Shown piece after piece: positions 1-7,500 of a stretch of DNA of 11,232 nucleotides. The first letter of the stretch is position 1. Every line of letters begins with the position of its first letter. Under the pieces are notes generated by a model, which worked only from the letters and a program-made list of their open reading frames with translations, did no database searches and had not been told where the DNA came from. The stretch covers positions 1-11,232 of the forward strand of contig JAURKF010000336.1 of assembly GCA_030831885.1 (NCBI GenBank), given 5' to 3'. Source of the stretch: Flavobacteriales bacterium. Lineage in GTDB: Bacteria; Bacteroidota; Bacteroidia; Flavobacteriales; UA16. A program made the position numbers and the translations under genes.

Positions 1-141
1 CTAGTGAGTAGTGAGTAGTGACTAGTGAATAGTCACTAATACTTGGCTGCCACTAGCCACTTATCACTAGTCACTAGTCATTAGTCACTGGTCACTACTC
101 ACTACTCACTAGTCACTAGTCACTAGTCACTAGTCACTAGT
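1..141. repeat. Inverted array of 7-bp units (CACTAGT / TAGTGAN)
   Basis: From 65 to 141 there are eleven uninterrupted heptamers. Two are CACTAGT (65-78), then CATTAGT, CACTGGT and two CACTACT, then five perfect CACTAGT (107-141). From 1 to 35 the same unit runs in the opposite orientation (ctagtga, gtagtga, gtagtga, ctagtga, atagtca). Bases 1-28 are the reverse complement of 85-112 with one mismatch (27/28), so the region could form a long hairpin or cruciform. Within the 56-nt loop is a small stem, TGGCT (44-48) with AGCCA (55-59). There is no convincing ORF and no unique spacers, so it is not a CRISPR. It may continue beyond the left edge. The function is unknown; it lies just upstream of the rpsT promoter. 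Confidence 0.9.
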
Positions 142-206
142 CACTTGATAAACACCCCAGAATTGACACAGTTCGCTCGGCTCAAAAAAACCTTTTCAAT
201 CTTTTT

Positions 207-237
207 TTTGCATCGTGCTACCTTCTGCCTATATTTG
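207..237 (+). promoter_or_regulatory. Bacteroidota-type promoter of rpsT
   Basis: A TTTG at 207-210 (end of a run of eight T's plus G) is followed after exactly 19 nt by TATATTTG at 230-237. This matches the known Bacteroidota -33/-7 consensus (TTTG and TAnnTTTG with about 19 nt between). Transcription should start near 243, giving a leader of roughly 15 nt before the rpsT ATG at 259. It also excludes the longer in-frame start at 145, which would lie upstream of the promoter. Confidence 0.8.
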
Positions 238-258
238 CCGCCCGAATTTTATAGAACC

Positions 259-513
259 ATGGCAAATCATAAATCAGCTATCGCCCGCATCCGCAGCAAC
301 AATGTTAAGCGTCTGCGCAACAAATACTACCACAAGACTATGCGCAATGCAATGCGTAAGTTGCGTGCTCTGACTACCAAGAAAGATGCTTCTGCATTGT
401 TGCCGAAGGTGGTGAGTATGCTCGATAAATTGGCCAAGAACAATGTGATTCACAAGAATAAGGCTAGCAACCTGAAGGGTAAGGTGCAAGTTTTTGTGAA
501 CAAATTGAAATAA
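259..513 (+). CDS. rpsT: 30S ribosomal protein S20
   Basis: This 84-residue, strongly basic protein binds 16S rRNA in the small ribosomal subunit body early in assembly. It begins [20 protein letters not shown], the characteristic S20 N-terminus. The middle ([19 protein letters not shown]) and the C-terminal [14 protein letters not shown] stretch also match the all-helical S20 family, and the length is normal. The ATG at 259 is chosen because the family starts MANHKSA and because the promoter at 207-237 lies inside the longer in-frame extension that begins at 145. No Shine-Dalgarno sequence is seen, as expected in Bacteroidota. It is a single-gene unit bounded by its own promoter and the terminator at 519-571. 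Confidence 0.97.
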   Translation: MANHKSAIARIRSNNVKRLRNKYYHKTMRNAMRKLRALTTKKDASALLPKVVSMLDKLAKNNVIHKNKASNLKGKVQVFVNKLK

Positions 514-518
514 TACGA

Positions 519-571
519 TATTCCTTTCAGGAATAGAGAAAGGCTCTCCATTTGGAGAGCCTTTTTTCTTT
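519..571 (+). terminator. Intrinsic terminator after rpsT (two consecutive hairpins)
   Basis: A first small hairpin pairs TATTCC (519-524) with GGAATA (530-535). The main one pairs AAAGGCTCTCC (539-549) with GGAGAGCCTTT (554-564) around an ATTT loop, and its distal arm runs into a T-rich tract (562-567, then CTTTT). It begins 5 nt after the rpsT stop and ends only a few bases before the radC start codon, so any radC transcription from the rpsT promoter must pass it. Confidence 0.9.
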
Positions 572-578
572 TGTGTCC

Positions 579-1274
579 ATGAATGGGACTCAATCTATCA
601 AGTCGTGGACACCCGATGAGCGTCCGCGCGAAAAACTCTTGTTGAAAGGAACGCAGGCGCTTAGCGACGCAGAGTTGCTCGCTTTGCTAATAGGTTCAGG
701 TACGCGCAATGAAAGTGCGCTGGATATGGCCCGAAGGATTCTCCATGGCGTGAATCACGATCTGCAGGCGTTGGGTGCTATGAAGTGCAAGGAACTCACA
801 CAGTTCAAAGGCATGGGTCCTGCCAAGGCGGTTGTTGTGGTAGCAGCTTTAGAGCTTGCCAAGCGAAAAATGGCCTGTGTAAGCAAACAATCGGCTGCCA
901 TTCGTCACTCGCGCGATGCCTACGAGCGCATGCTCGAATACATGTGGAATCTGCCGCATGAAGAGTTCTGGGTCATTACGCTCAGCAAAGCCAATCGTGT
1001 GTTGTCGGTGGATAAGGTGGGTGAGGGTGGCCTGAGTGCTACCATTGCCGATCCAAAAAAGGTGTTTCGGATTGCGCTCGAGAATAACGCAGCGAGTATT
1101 ATTGTAGCCCACAATCACCCCAGCGGAAATCGTGAGCCAAGTAACGAAGATCGTCAGCTTACGCGACGTCTGGTGTATTGCGGGCAAATGCTGGAATGTC
1201 CGGTAATTGATCATTTGGTTGTTACAGATCAAGGTTATTTCAGCTTTTGCGATGAAAATGAATTGAAAGAATGA
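579..1274 (+). CDS. radC: RadC family JAB/MPN (JAMM) domain protein
   Basis: A protein of 231 residues, the usual RadC/UPF0758 length. The N-terminal part (about 8-98) opens with the conserved IKSWTPDERPREKLL and contains SDAELLALLIGSGT. It ends in a helix-hairpin-helix (FKGMGPAKA, about 76-84). The C-terminal JAB domain (about 105-231) carries the metalloprotease-like JAMM signature HNHPSGNREPSNED, with H178, H180, S182 and D191, and an upstream Glu at 128 or 129. The family was named after an E. coli radiation-sensitivity phenotype that was later attributed elsewhere. Its biochemical function is not established, though a role in DNA metabolism is often suggested. I choose ATG 579; GTG 573 and TTG 552 are in frame but lie in or next to the rpsT terminator. 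The stop overlaps the next gene's start (ATGA, 1271-1274), implying translational coupling. Confidence 0.93.
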   Translation: MNGTQSIKSWTPDERPREKLLLKGTQALSDAELLALLIGSGTRNESALDMARRILHGVNHDLQALGAMKCKELTQFKGMGPAKAVVVVAALELAKRKMACVSKQSAAIRHSRDAYERMLEYMWNLPHEEFWVITLSKANRVLSVDKVGEGGLSATIADPKKVFRIALENNAASIIVAHNHPSGNREPSNEDRQLTRRLVYCGQMLECPVIDHLVVTDQGYFSFCDENELKE

Positions 1275-2398
1275 AGAAGATTATAACAGTTGTTGGAGCT
1301 CGTCCGCAGATTATTAAGGCAGCTGCATTTTCGCGTGCTGTTAGGAATTTGGGCGAAGGAAAGCTTCAGGAAGTGCTGGTGCATTCGGGCCAACACTACG
1401 ACGAGGGTATGTCGCAGGTGTTTTTTGATGAGATGGGTATTCCAGCTCCTGCGCACAACCTGGCCGTCGGTTCGGGATCTCATGCCGCGCAGACGGCGCG
1501 TATTATGGAAGGACTCGAACGAGTTTTTCTGGAGGAGAAACCTGCCGCAGTGCTGGTGTATGGTGATACCAATACCACGTTGGCTGCGGCATTGGTAGCA
1601 TCCAAAATGTTCATTCCTGTTGTGCATGTGGAGGCGGGTCTGCGTTCATTCAACAAACGAATGCCGGAGGAAATCAATCGCATTGCAACCGATCATGTTT
1701 CGACGCTGCTTTTTGCGCCTACACAAACAGCTATCGATAATCTGCAGCGCGAGGGCTTTAATACTAGTTCTGATGTTGTGCCCACTATCGATAATCCCCT
1801 TGTCTTGCGCAGCGGTGATGTGATGTATGACAATGCCATGCACTTTTCCAATAATCCGGCTGGCGAATCTTATCTTGATGGACTTGGTCTTCTGCGCGAG
1901 GGGTATGCCGTGGCTACCATTCATCGCGATAATAATACAGACGTTCCAGAGCGGTTGACCAGCATCCTGGAAGCATTAAAGTCGTGGTCGGCCTCGAATG
2001 GTATGCCGGTAGTAATTCCCGTCCATCCCCGATTGCTCAAGTACTTGAGTGCTGAACAACAAGCAGCGTTGACTGCAGCAGGCTTGAGGTTAGTTCCGCC
2101 GGCGAGTTATGTGCAGATGATTGCATTGCTTGCTTCATCGCGTATTGTATTTACAGATAGCGGAGGATTGCAGAAGGAAGCTTATTTCGTGAAGCGCCCT
2201 TGTGTTATTCTGCGTCCTGAAACGGAGTGGGTAGAGCTTACGGCAGGTGGTCATGCAATCGTTGCCGATGCCGATACAAGTCGGATTCTTCAAGCAGCTC
2301 AAAAGCTCATGAATCGCACTTTCGAAAGTTGGCCTCAGCTTTACGGGGATGGTCGTGCAGCTGAGCAAATTTGTGAAGCGATTATCCAATATATCTAA
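1271..2398 (+). CDS. wecB: Non-hydrolysing UDP-N-acetylglucosamine 2-epimerase family (WecB/WbpI-like)
   Basis: A 375-residue cytoplasmic GT-B-fold enzyme that inverts C2 of a UDP-HexNAc (UDP-GlcNAc to UDP-ManNAc, or a diacetamido-uronic analogue) for surface polysaccharide synthesis. Family landmarks are GARPQIIKAA (9-18, with R11 and K16), HSGQHYDEGM (38-47), YGDTNTTLA (97-105, D99), HVEAGLRSF (119-127, E121), MPEEINR (131-137), TIHRDNN (216-222, H218) and DSGGLQKEA (296-304, UDP site). The GARPQ start and LRPETEWVEL (314-323) resemble the WbpI subgroup (UDP-GlcNAc3NAcA epimerase) more than classical WecB, which by memory has GTRPE and TTERPE. The substrate is therefore uncertain. The start ATG overlaps the radC stop, and the gene is followed after 3 nt by the deacetylase, probably co-transcribed. 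The stretch at about 165-180, just before GDVMYD, looks longer than in relatives I remember. Confidence 0.9.
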   Translation: MKKIITVVGARPQIIKAAAFSRAVRNLGEGKLQEVLVHSGQHYDEGMSQVFFDEMGIPAPAHNLAVGSGSHAAQTARIMEGLERVFLEEKPAAVLVYGDTNTTLAAALVASKMFIPVVHVEAGLRSFNKRMPEEINRIATDHVSTLLFAPTQTAIDNLQREGFNTSSDVVPTIDNPLVLRSGDVMYDNAMHFSNNPAGESYLDGLGLLREGYAVATIHRDNNTDVPERLTSILEALKSWSASNGMPVVIPVHPRLLKYLSAEQQAALTAAGLRLVPPASYVQMIALLASSRIVFTDSGGLQKEAYFVKRPCVILRPETEWVELTAGGHAIVADADTSRILQAAQKLMNRTFESWPQLYGDGRAAEQICEAIIQYI

Positions 2399-2401
2399 CC
2401 C

Positions 2402-3685
2402 GTGCTGGTATACACTCCGAAACTTCACCCGCGAATCGATTACATCCTTCGATGGATGTTTTCCATGTCCGGTGAAGAAGTGCGTGTTACTTCGGATAGT
2501 CGAGTTTTTTTAGATGGTAACGGTTTGCGAATTTGGTATAGCAATGAAGCATGCCCTGTCAGTGGTGTCGCAGTTTTTTCGAATGTGGATGTTCTATGGA
2601 GTGATGAATTGACGAAGCTGCAACCGACGGTTTGTTATAAGAATACTATGGCATACCCCGACCTCGATGGCAGTAATAGGTTCGATCCATTCGCATCGTG
2701 CTTCTTTTTGCTTTCTCGCTTCGAGGAGTATAGCGCATCTGAATTCGATGAGCATGGCCGCTTCTCGGGCAGAATGGCGTGGGGAGGTGAAGAGCTGCTT
2801 ATGTTTCCGTGGGCTGACATATGGCGAAAGGAAGTCCATGATACGTTGGCTCTTTTATATCCGAATTTTCGCTCCGACGTTGCCCCTTTGCGTAGCGTTG
2901 CCAGTATCGACATCGATAGCGCATTTGCATACCGCTACAAGGGTGTGCGCAGAACCATGGGGGCAGTAGTGCTCGATATTCTCCGTTTCAAACCGTTGAA
3001 CGCTTACAAGCGATTGAAATGTGTTTTGGCGAATGAAGTGGATCCTTTCGATACGTACGAGAATATTCTGGATACTTGTTTGTCGCAGCAAATCGAGCTG
3101 CGTTGCTTTTTCCTGCTTGCCGATCGCTCACGATACGATATCAATATTGATTTTCGAACACCGCAATTACACGAGCGCATCGAGGATATGCACGATGGTG
3201 GAGCCACAGTGGGTATTCATCCTGGGTATGAAAGTCATAACGATGTACGCGTACTTGCCAAAGAAATCGGACGCTTACAATCGATACTCGGTGAGAAAAT
3301 TCAGCATAGCAGACAGCATTTTTTGAAGTTCCGCTTGCCGGTAACCTACCGTCGTTTGCTGGAATGCGGAATAACTCATGACCATTCGATGGGCTATGCC
3401 GATTTTCCGGGCTTCCGCGCGGGCACGGCCCATCCATTCAAGTGGTTCGATGTAGAACGTAATGAAACAACTGCTTTAAATATTCATCCCATCATTGTGA
3501 TGGATTCTACACTGCACACGTATCGCGCGTTGAATCCTTCACAGGCGATGGAAGTGATTGCTCAGCTGAGAGCTTCGATGCGCAAAACCGGGGGCGATTT
3601 TGTTTCGTTGTGGCACAATGAAACCGTTGCGGAGCAAGGCGATTGGAAGGGTTGGAGAGTAGTGTGGGAAGAAGCGATAAAGTAG
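2402..3685 (+). CDS. Divergent polysaccharide deacetylase (CE4-like) family protein
   Basis: A 427-residue protein with no signal peptide. Residues 1-160 form an N-terminal domain typical of Bacteroidota relatives (MLVYTPKLHPRIDYILRWMF, then DPFASCFFLLSRFEEY at 95-110). The NodB-like deacetylase part runs from about 163 to 427. SIDIDSAF (168-175, D170 and D172) replaces the usual TFDDG. GIHPGYESH (271-279) stands where an HxxxH motif is expected. RLPVTYRRLLECGITHDHSMGY (311-332), PGFRAGTAHPF (336-346) and a C-terminal SLWHNE (402-407) follow. Family knowledge suggests metal-dependent N- or O-deacetylation of a polysaccharide; the substrate is unknown. The start is GTG 2402, 3 nt after the epimerase stop, chosen because the YTPK..PRIDYI N-terminus matches relatives; the next ATG (2456) would remove it. 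The TAG stop is the first triplet of the 3683 repeat array. Confidence 0.82.
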   Translation: MLVYTPKLHPRIDYILRWMFSMSGEEVRVTSDSRVFLDGNGLRIWYSNEACPVSGVAVFSNVDVLWSDELTKLQPTVCYKNTMAYPDLDGSNRFDPFASCFFLLSRFEEYSASEFDEHGRFSGRMAWGGEELLMFPWADIWRKEVHDTLALLYPNFRSDVAPLRSVASIDIDSAFAYRYKGVRRTMGAVVLDILRFKPLNAYKRLKCVLANEVDPFDTYENILDTCLSQQIELRCFFLLADRSRYDINIDFRTPQLHERIEDMHDGGATVGIHPGYESHNDVRVLAKEIGRLQSILGEKIQHSRQHFLKFRLPVTYRRLLECGITHDHSMGYADFPGFRAGTAHPFKWFDVERNETTALNIHPIIVMDSTLHTYRALNPSQAMEVIAQLRASMRKTGGDFVSLWHNETVAEQGDWKGWRVVWEEAIK

Positions 3686-3759
3686 TGATGTGGTGATGTA
3701 GTGATGTGGTGAAATGGTGAAGTAGTGGAGGACCTTCCTGTCCCTTGTCCCTAGTCTCT
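3683..3759. repeat. Short-unit tandem array at a convergent gene junction
   Basis: Six octamers with consensus TRGTGAWG run without a gap from 3683 to 3730: TAGTGATG, TGGTGATG, TAGTGATG, TGGTGAAA, TGGTGAAG, TAGTGGAG. After an 8-nt junction (gaccttcc) there are three heptamers: TGTCCCT (3739-3745), TGTCCCT (3746-3752), AGTCTCT (3753-3759). The array fills the whole space between two convergent genes. Its first TAG is the stop codon of the plus-strand deacetylase, and the last unit plus one base gives CTA (3758-3760), the stop of lpxH on the minus strand. No normal stem-loop terminator with a T-tract is visible here. Confidence 0.85.
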
Positions 3760-4525
3760 AATGCCCATTACGGACGGCTGCATTTACAAGTGTTACCTCA
3801 TTGCCATCCCAATATGCCCAGGATTCCTGATGCATCCATTCACCCAGGTTGATATAGCGTGATTGTTCGTTCAGCTTAAAGTCGATGGCCATGTGCCGAT
3901 GCCCGAAAATGAAATAATCGTAATGCTGTTTTTCAAGAACTTCCCGGCAATAGCTGATTAGCCATTCCTTGTCGTCGCCCAAGTAAACCTGGTCCTTGTG
4001 CCCTGTCGTGCTGCGGCTGTAACCCGAAAGTGATTGGGCGAGCCATATACCGAAGTTGGGATGAATACGCGCAAACAACCACTGGCAAAGTTTACTGGCA
4101 AAAATTTTCTTGATGAATTTATAACCATAATCACCAGGCCCGAGTCCGTCGCCGTGGCCAATCAGAAATTGCTTTCCATGCCAAGTTCGCTCAATGGGTG
4201 CGCGATGCACGATTACACCACATTCTCGTGGCAGGTAATCAAAAATCCACATATCATGATTGCCGGTGAACACATGCACCGGAATGCCGCTGTCGGTTAT
4301 TTCGGAAATTTTTCCCAATAGTCTGGTATATCCGCGTGGCACAGCGCGCTTGTATTCAAACCAGAAATCGAAAAGGTCGCCCACCAGAAAAATCTCTGCT
4401 GCATCGACGCGAGCAGTGTCGAGCCATTCCACGATTTTCTTCTCGCGCATACGACTCACTTCTTCCGTAGGAGATCCCAAATGAAAGTCGGAGGCGAAGT
4501 AAATCTTCTTGCGATCGCTGGACAT
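3758..4525 (-). CDS. lpxH: UDP-2,3-diacylglucosamine diphosphatase (LpxH)
   Basis: A 255-residue calcineurin-like metallophosphoesterase. LpxH hydrolyses UDP-2,3-diacylglucosamine to lipid X plus UMP in the lipid A pathway at the inner face of the cytoplasmic membrane. The metal-site motifs are all present: SDFHLG (D13, H15), VGDLFDFW (D50), TGNHDMW (N89, H90, D91), IGHGDG (H124, D126) and FGHRHMA (H209, H211). The LFDFWFEYK and GYKFIKKIF segments fit the LpxH group rather than a generic phosphoesterase. The start is ATG 4525 (MSSDRKKIYFASD), 5 nt after the upstream peptidase stop. An in-frame TTG at 4534 would overlap that stop and add only MIV. The TAG stop falls in the intergenic repeat array. 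It is probably co-transcribed with the M1 peptidase gene. Confidence 0.92.
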   Translation of the reverse strand: MSSDRKKIYFASDFHLGSPTEEVSRMREKKIVEWLDTARVDAAEIFLVGDLFDFWFEYKRAVPRGYTRLLGKISEITDSGIPVHVFTGNHDMWIFDYLPRECGVIVHRAPIERTWHGKQFLIGHGDGLGPGDYGYKFIKKIFASKLCQWLFARIHPNFGIWLAQSLSGYSRSTTGHKDQVYLGDDKEWLISYCREVLEKQHYDYFIFGHRHMAIDFKLNEQSRYINLGEWMHQESWAYWDGNEVTLVNAAVRNGH

Positions 4526-4530
4526 AACAA

Positions 4531-7500
4531 TCAATTGGCAATTGTTTCGGCTACTTTGAATGGATTTAGACCGGTCAGTCGAAGTTCGAATAGGATGGTT
4601 TGTGCGAAATTAAGTGAACGAGCATTTACCTCATCTGCGATGGATGTGCTATACACAACAGGCACATAGATATGGAAAATGTTCTTGATAACATTTACAC
4701 TCACTCCGGCGTTCCATAACGTACGAAGCTCGGTATTGGTAGTGCGTGAGATTCCGGACTCATTCATGTTCTGAAGAGCTGCGATGCCTCCATATACACC
4801 CAATGGTAATTTGATGGGGAGTTCGAGTTCTGTATTGATTGAAACCAGAAATTTATTTGCGGACTGTTGTGTGGGTGTGGCAAGTCCGCCTTGAGTGCGC
4901 ATGAATTGCTGTGAAAGAAGCCCCGTTTGCTGGTCGCGACCGAAAAACAACTCTTCGTACAAATAATCGCCTCGGAGATTATTCAGAGGGCTGTCGTTGT
5001 TGCGTCGCGCCCCACCATATTGACCTGCAGCATTTAGATAAAAACCATTCCCTAATCCTGCATATAGACGGGTGCGAATTTTCTTGGCTCCTTTGCCGCG
5101 ATATACCCAATCATGGTTGAGCGTATGTTGTTGTGTCAGTTGCTGATTCGAAAAGTCGCCAAGTTCCAGTCGGCTTTGCCACTGAACAGAGGCACGATTG
5201 AATTTTTTGCGAAGAGTAATATCCATGCGCCAATGATCGGCTCGAATCGTTTGATTCGCTCCTTGGGGTATGTATAAAAAATCGTTGAATTTGGGTTTGC
5301 GATTTTCCTTGTACCATTCGGCAATTGAGAAATAGGCAACCTTTATATTTCCGCTCCAGTCTTTTCGTGTGCGAGAGCGAAAGAGCTTGAACTGGGCGTA
5401 AGGGTTGATAACGTCATAAGTGCTGACGGCATCCCGCACTTCGGATACGGTGTTTTTGATTCCAAATCTGCGTGCATTCAGCCCGAGCGCAAATGTGCCA
5501 TTGCTATATTCAAGGTTGCCCAGACCATTGATAGTTCCTGAGAGGAAACTATACATCGGGGCGGCACTCCATTGAAAATTCTTGCGCGGTATTGTACGGT
5601 TGTGAATATCAACACCCACCATCCATTTATTATATTCATTCCAGCCTACCATCGGAATCCAGAATAGTTGCGAATGGTCCGGATTGTCTGCTGAACTCAG
5701 AAATTTAAAGGTGACGGGTTCAACGGTACGCATAAGCCCCTCCGTTCTAAGCATGTTGTCGTTGCGATTGTACTCCGGAATACCGGTCATGGGATTCACC
5801 CGCAGTATATCACCCTTTTGAGCTTTCACTTCGATGCGCGTGCTCTTGCCTGGCTGAATTCCTTCCGTCCAAACAATTGATTTAGCTTGGCCATTGCGAG
5901 AAACTTCAACAGCGAAGGGCGAAGCAATCTGCCCTCGGTTTTTTACTTTCACAGCGTACGTGCCGTTTTTTTCTTTTCCGCATTTCAATGCATAGTCAAC
6001 GTGATGCGTAGTGGGAATGAGCTCATCAAAAAACCAGTCGAGATTTTTGCCTGAAGTTTTTTCGAATACATCTTCGATATCTGCTGGTCCCGGATGGCGA
6101 AACTTCCAGGCTTCGAAATAGGCATTCATACAACGATTCATCTCAGCTTCACCCAAATAAGCCATTAGGTAGTTGAAAGCGAGGGCTGTTTTCTTGTACA
6201 CAATGCCGCCGTAATTCATATTCGTATAATCGTCGCTGGGTGCTTGTATGGGCTGGTCTTCACCCACGCGCGCGGCGATGAGGTATGGGAGCTCTTCGGT
6301 TAGATAGGAATAGGAAAGATTTTCCATTCCGAGTATTTTCTTAATGTCCAAATTGCCAACAGTAATCATTGCGTCAGTATCTGAGTCTTTGCGCGTAGCC
6401 ATTATCGTGCGCGTCTCGAAGAACGAGTTGATACCTTCGTCCATCCAGGCATTGTCGCGTTCGTTGCTGCCTAGGATGCCGTAGAACCAGTTGTGTCCTA
6501 CTTCATGAATGATTACAGTGCGAAGTGTGGTTGCATTGCCCGAGTTTCCGATAACTGTTACATTGGGATATTCCATCCCACCGCCCGCGCTGATGGTGCC
6601 ATCCACGGCGGTGCACACAGAGTAAGGATAATCGCCTGACCAAAGTGAGTAATAGTAAAGTCCGTCGTTGATTGATTTGATACCTTCTTCATCCCATTCG
6701 GTGCGATTACCGGGAGTGTACATAGCCCAAGTAGTGACTTTCTTTTTAGTGTTGGGCAGTTCTACTTCGCCCTTTCGAACAATCCAACGCTTATCGGCAA
6801 ACCAACCGAAGTCGTGAACGTTCGATTGCTTGTAATGAAGCATCTTAGGTTTGGCAGATGAGGCCGGAAACTCGTCGGTGGTTGGTCCCTCTTCAGCCGC
6901 CAGTTTGTTTAAGCGATCAATTTCAGATTGTGTTTGCAGATCGCCCGTAGCGCCTACGGTGTAGTTTTCGGGAAGTGTAATCTTCACATCGTAACTGCCG
7001 AATTCGCTGTAGAATTCACCTTGCGTGAGGTAGGGAATAGGGTGCCATCCATCTTTGTCGAATACTGCAGGCTTGGGATACCATTGGGTAATTTGATAGC
7101 TCTGTTCGATATGACCAAGGCGCGAAATGGAGCCGCTTGGGAGCTTTACATAAAATGGAGTACTTACTTTTATAGAAGCTCCCGGAGCCAGCGGCTGTGG
7201 AAGTGCAAGCACAGCGATGTCTTCCTGACCTTCATAATATTCCCACTTCGCCGGTGTGTTGTTTACTTTGAAATCGAGCGAATCGATGTAGCCTTTGGCG
7301 GTTGGCTTTGCCCATAGCATGAAGAAGTCGCCTTGACGAAACTGCTGTTTGGACATAGCAGTTTTCGCATTCTTGTATGCGTTGGGCCAGAGATGAATGT
7401 AAAGCTTGTCGAGCGTTTCTGTACTATTGTTTTTGTAGTTGAACGATTCAAAACCTGTGAGTGAATGCTCGATGTCGTTGAGGGTTACCTCAATGGTATA

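Noticed and set aside
1..141. CRISPR array
   Set aside because: The units are only 7 bp, adjacent without spacers, and present in both orientations; no cas genes are in the window.
145..258. In-frame N-terminal extension of rpsT starting at 145
   Set aside because: The rpsT promoter (207-237) lies inside it and S20 proteins start MANHKSA; the extension resembles no S20 sequence.
493..521. Promoter for radC inside the rpsT 3' end
   Set aside because: TTTG at 493-496 is followed by TACGATAT at 514 with 17-nt spacing, but the TTTG half of the -7 element is missing, so support is too weak.
849..1232. Antisense open frame within radC, and similar opposite-strand frames inside the other genes
   Set aside because: They lie wholly within clearly identified genes and their translations show no recognisable domains, so they are shadows of the real reading frames.
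4527..4548. CAATTG-rich inverted repeat at the peptidase-lpxH junction as an operator
   Set aside because: The pairing is only about 5 bp and the palindromes are short and AT-rich, as expected by chance.
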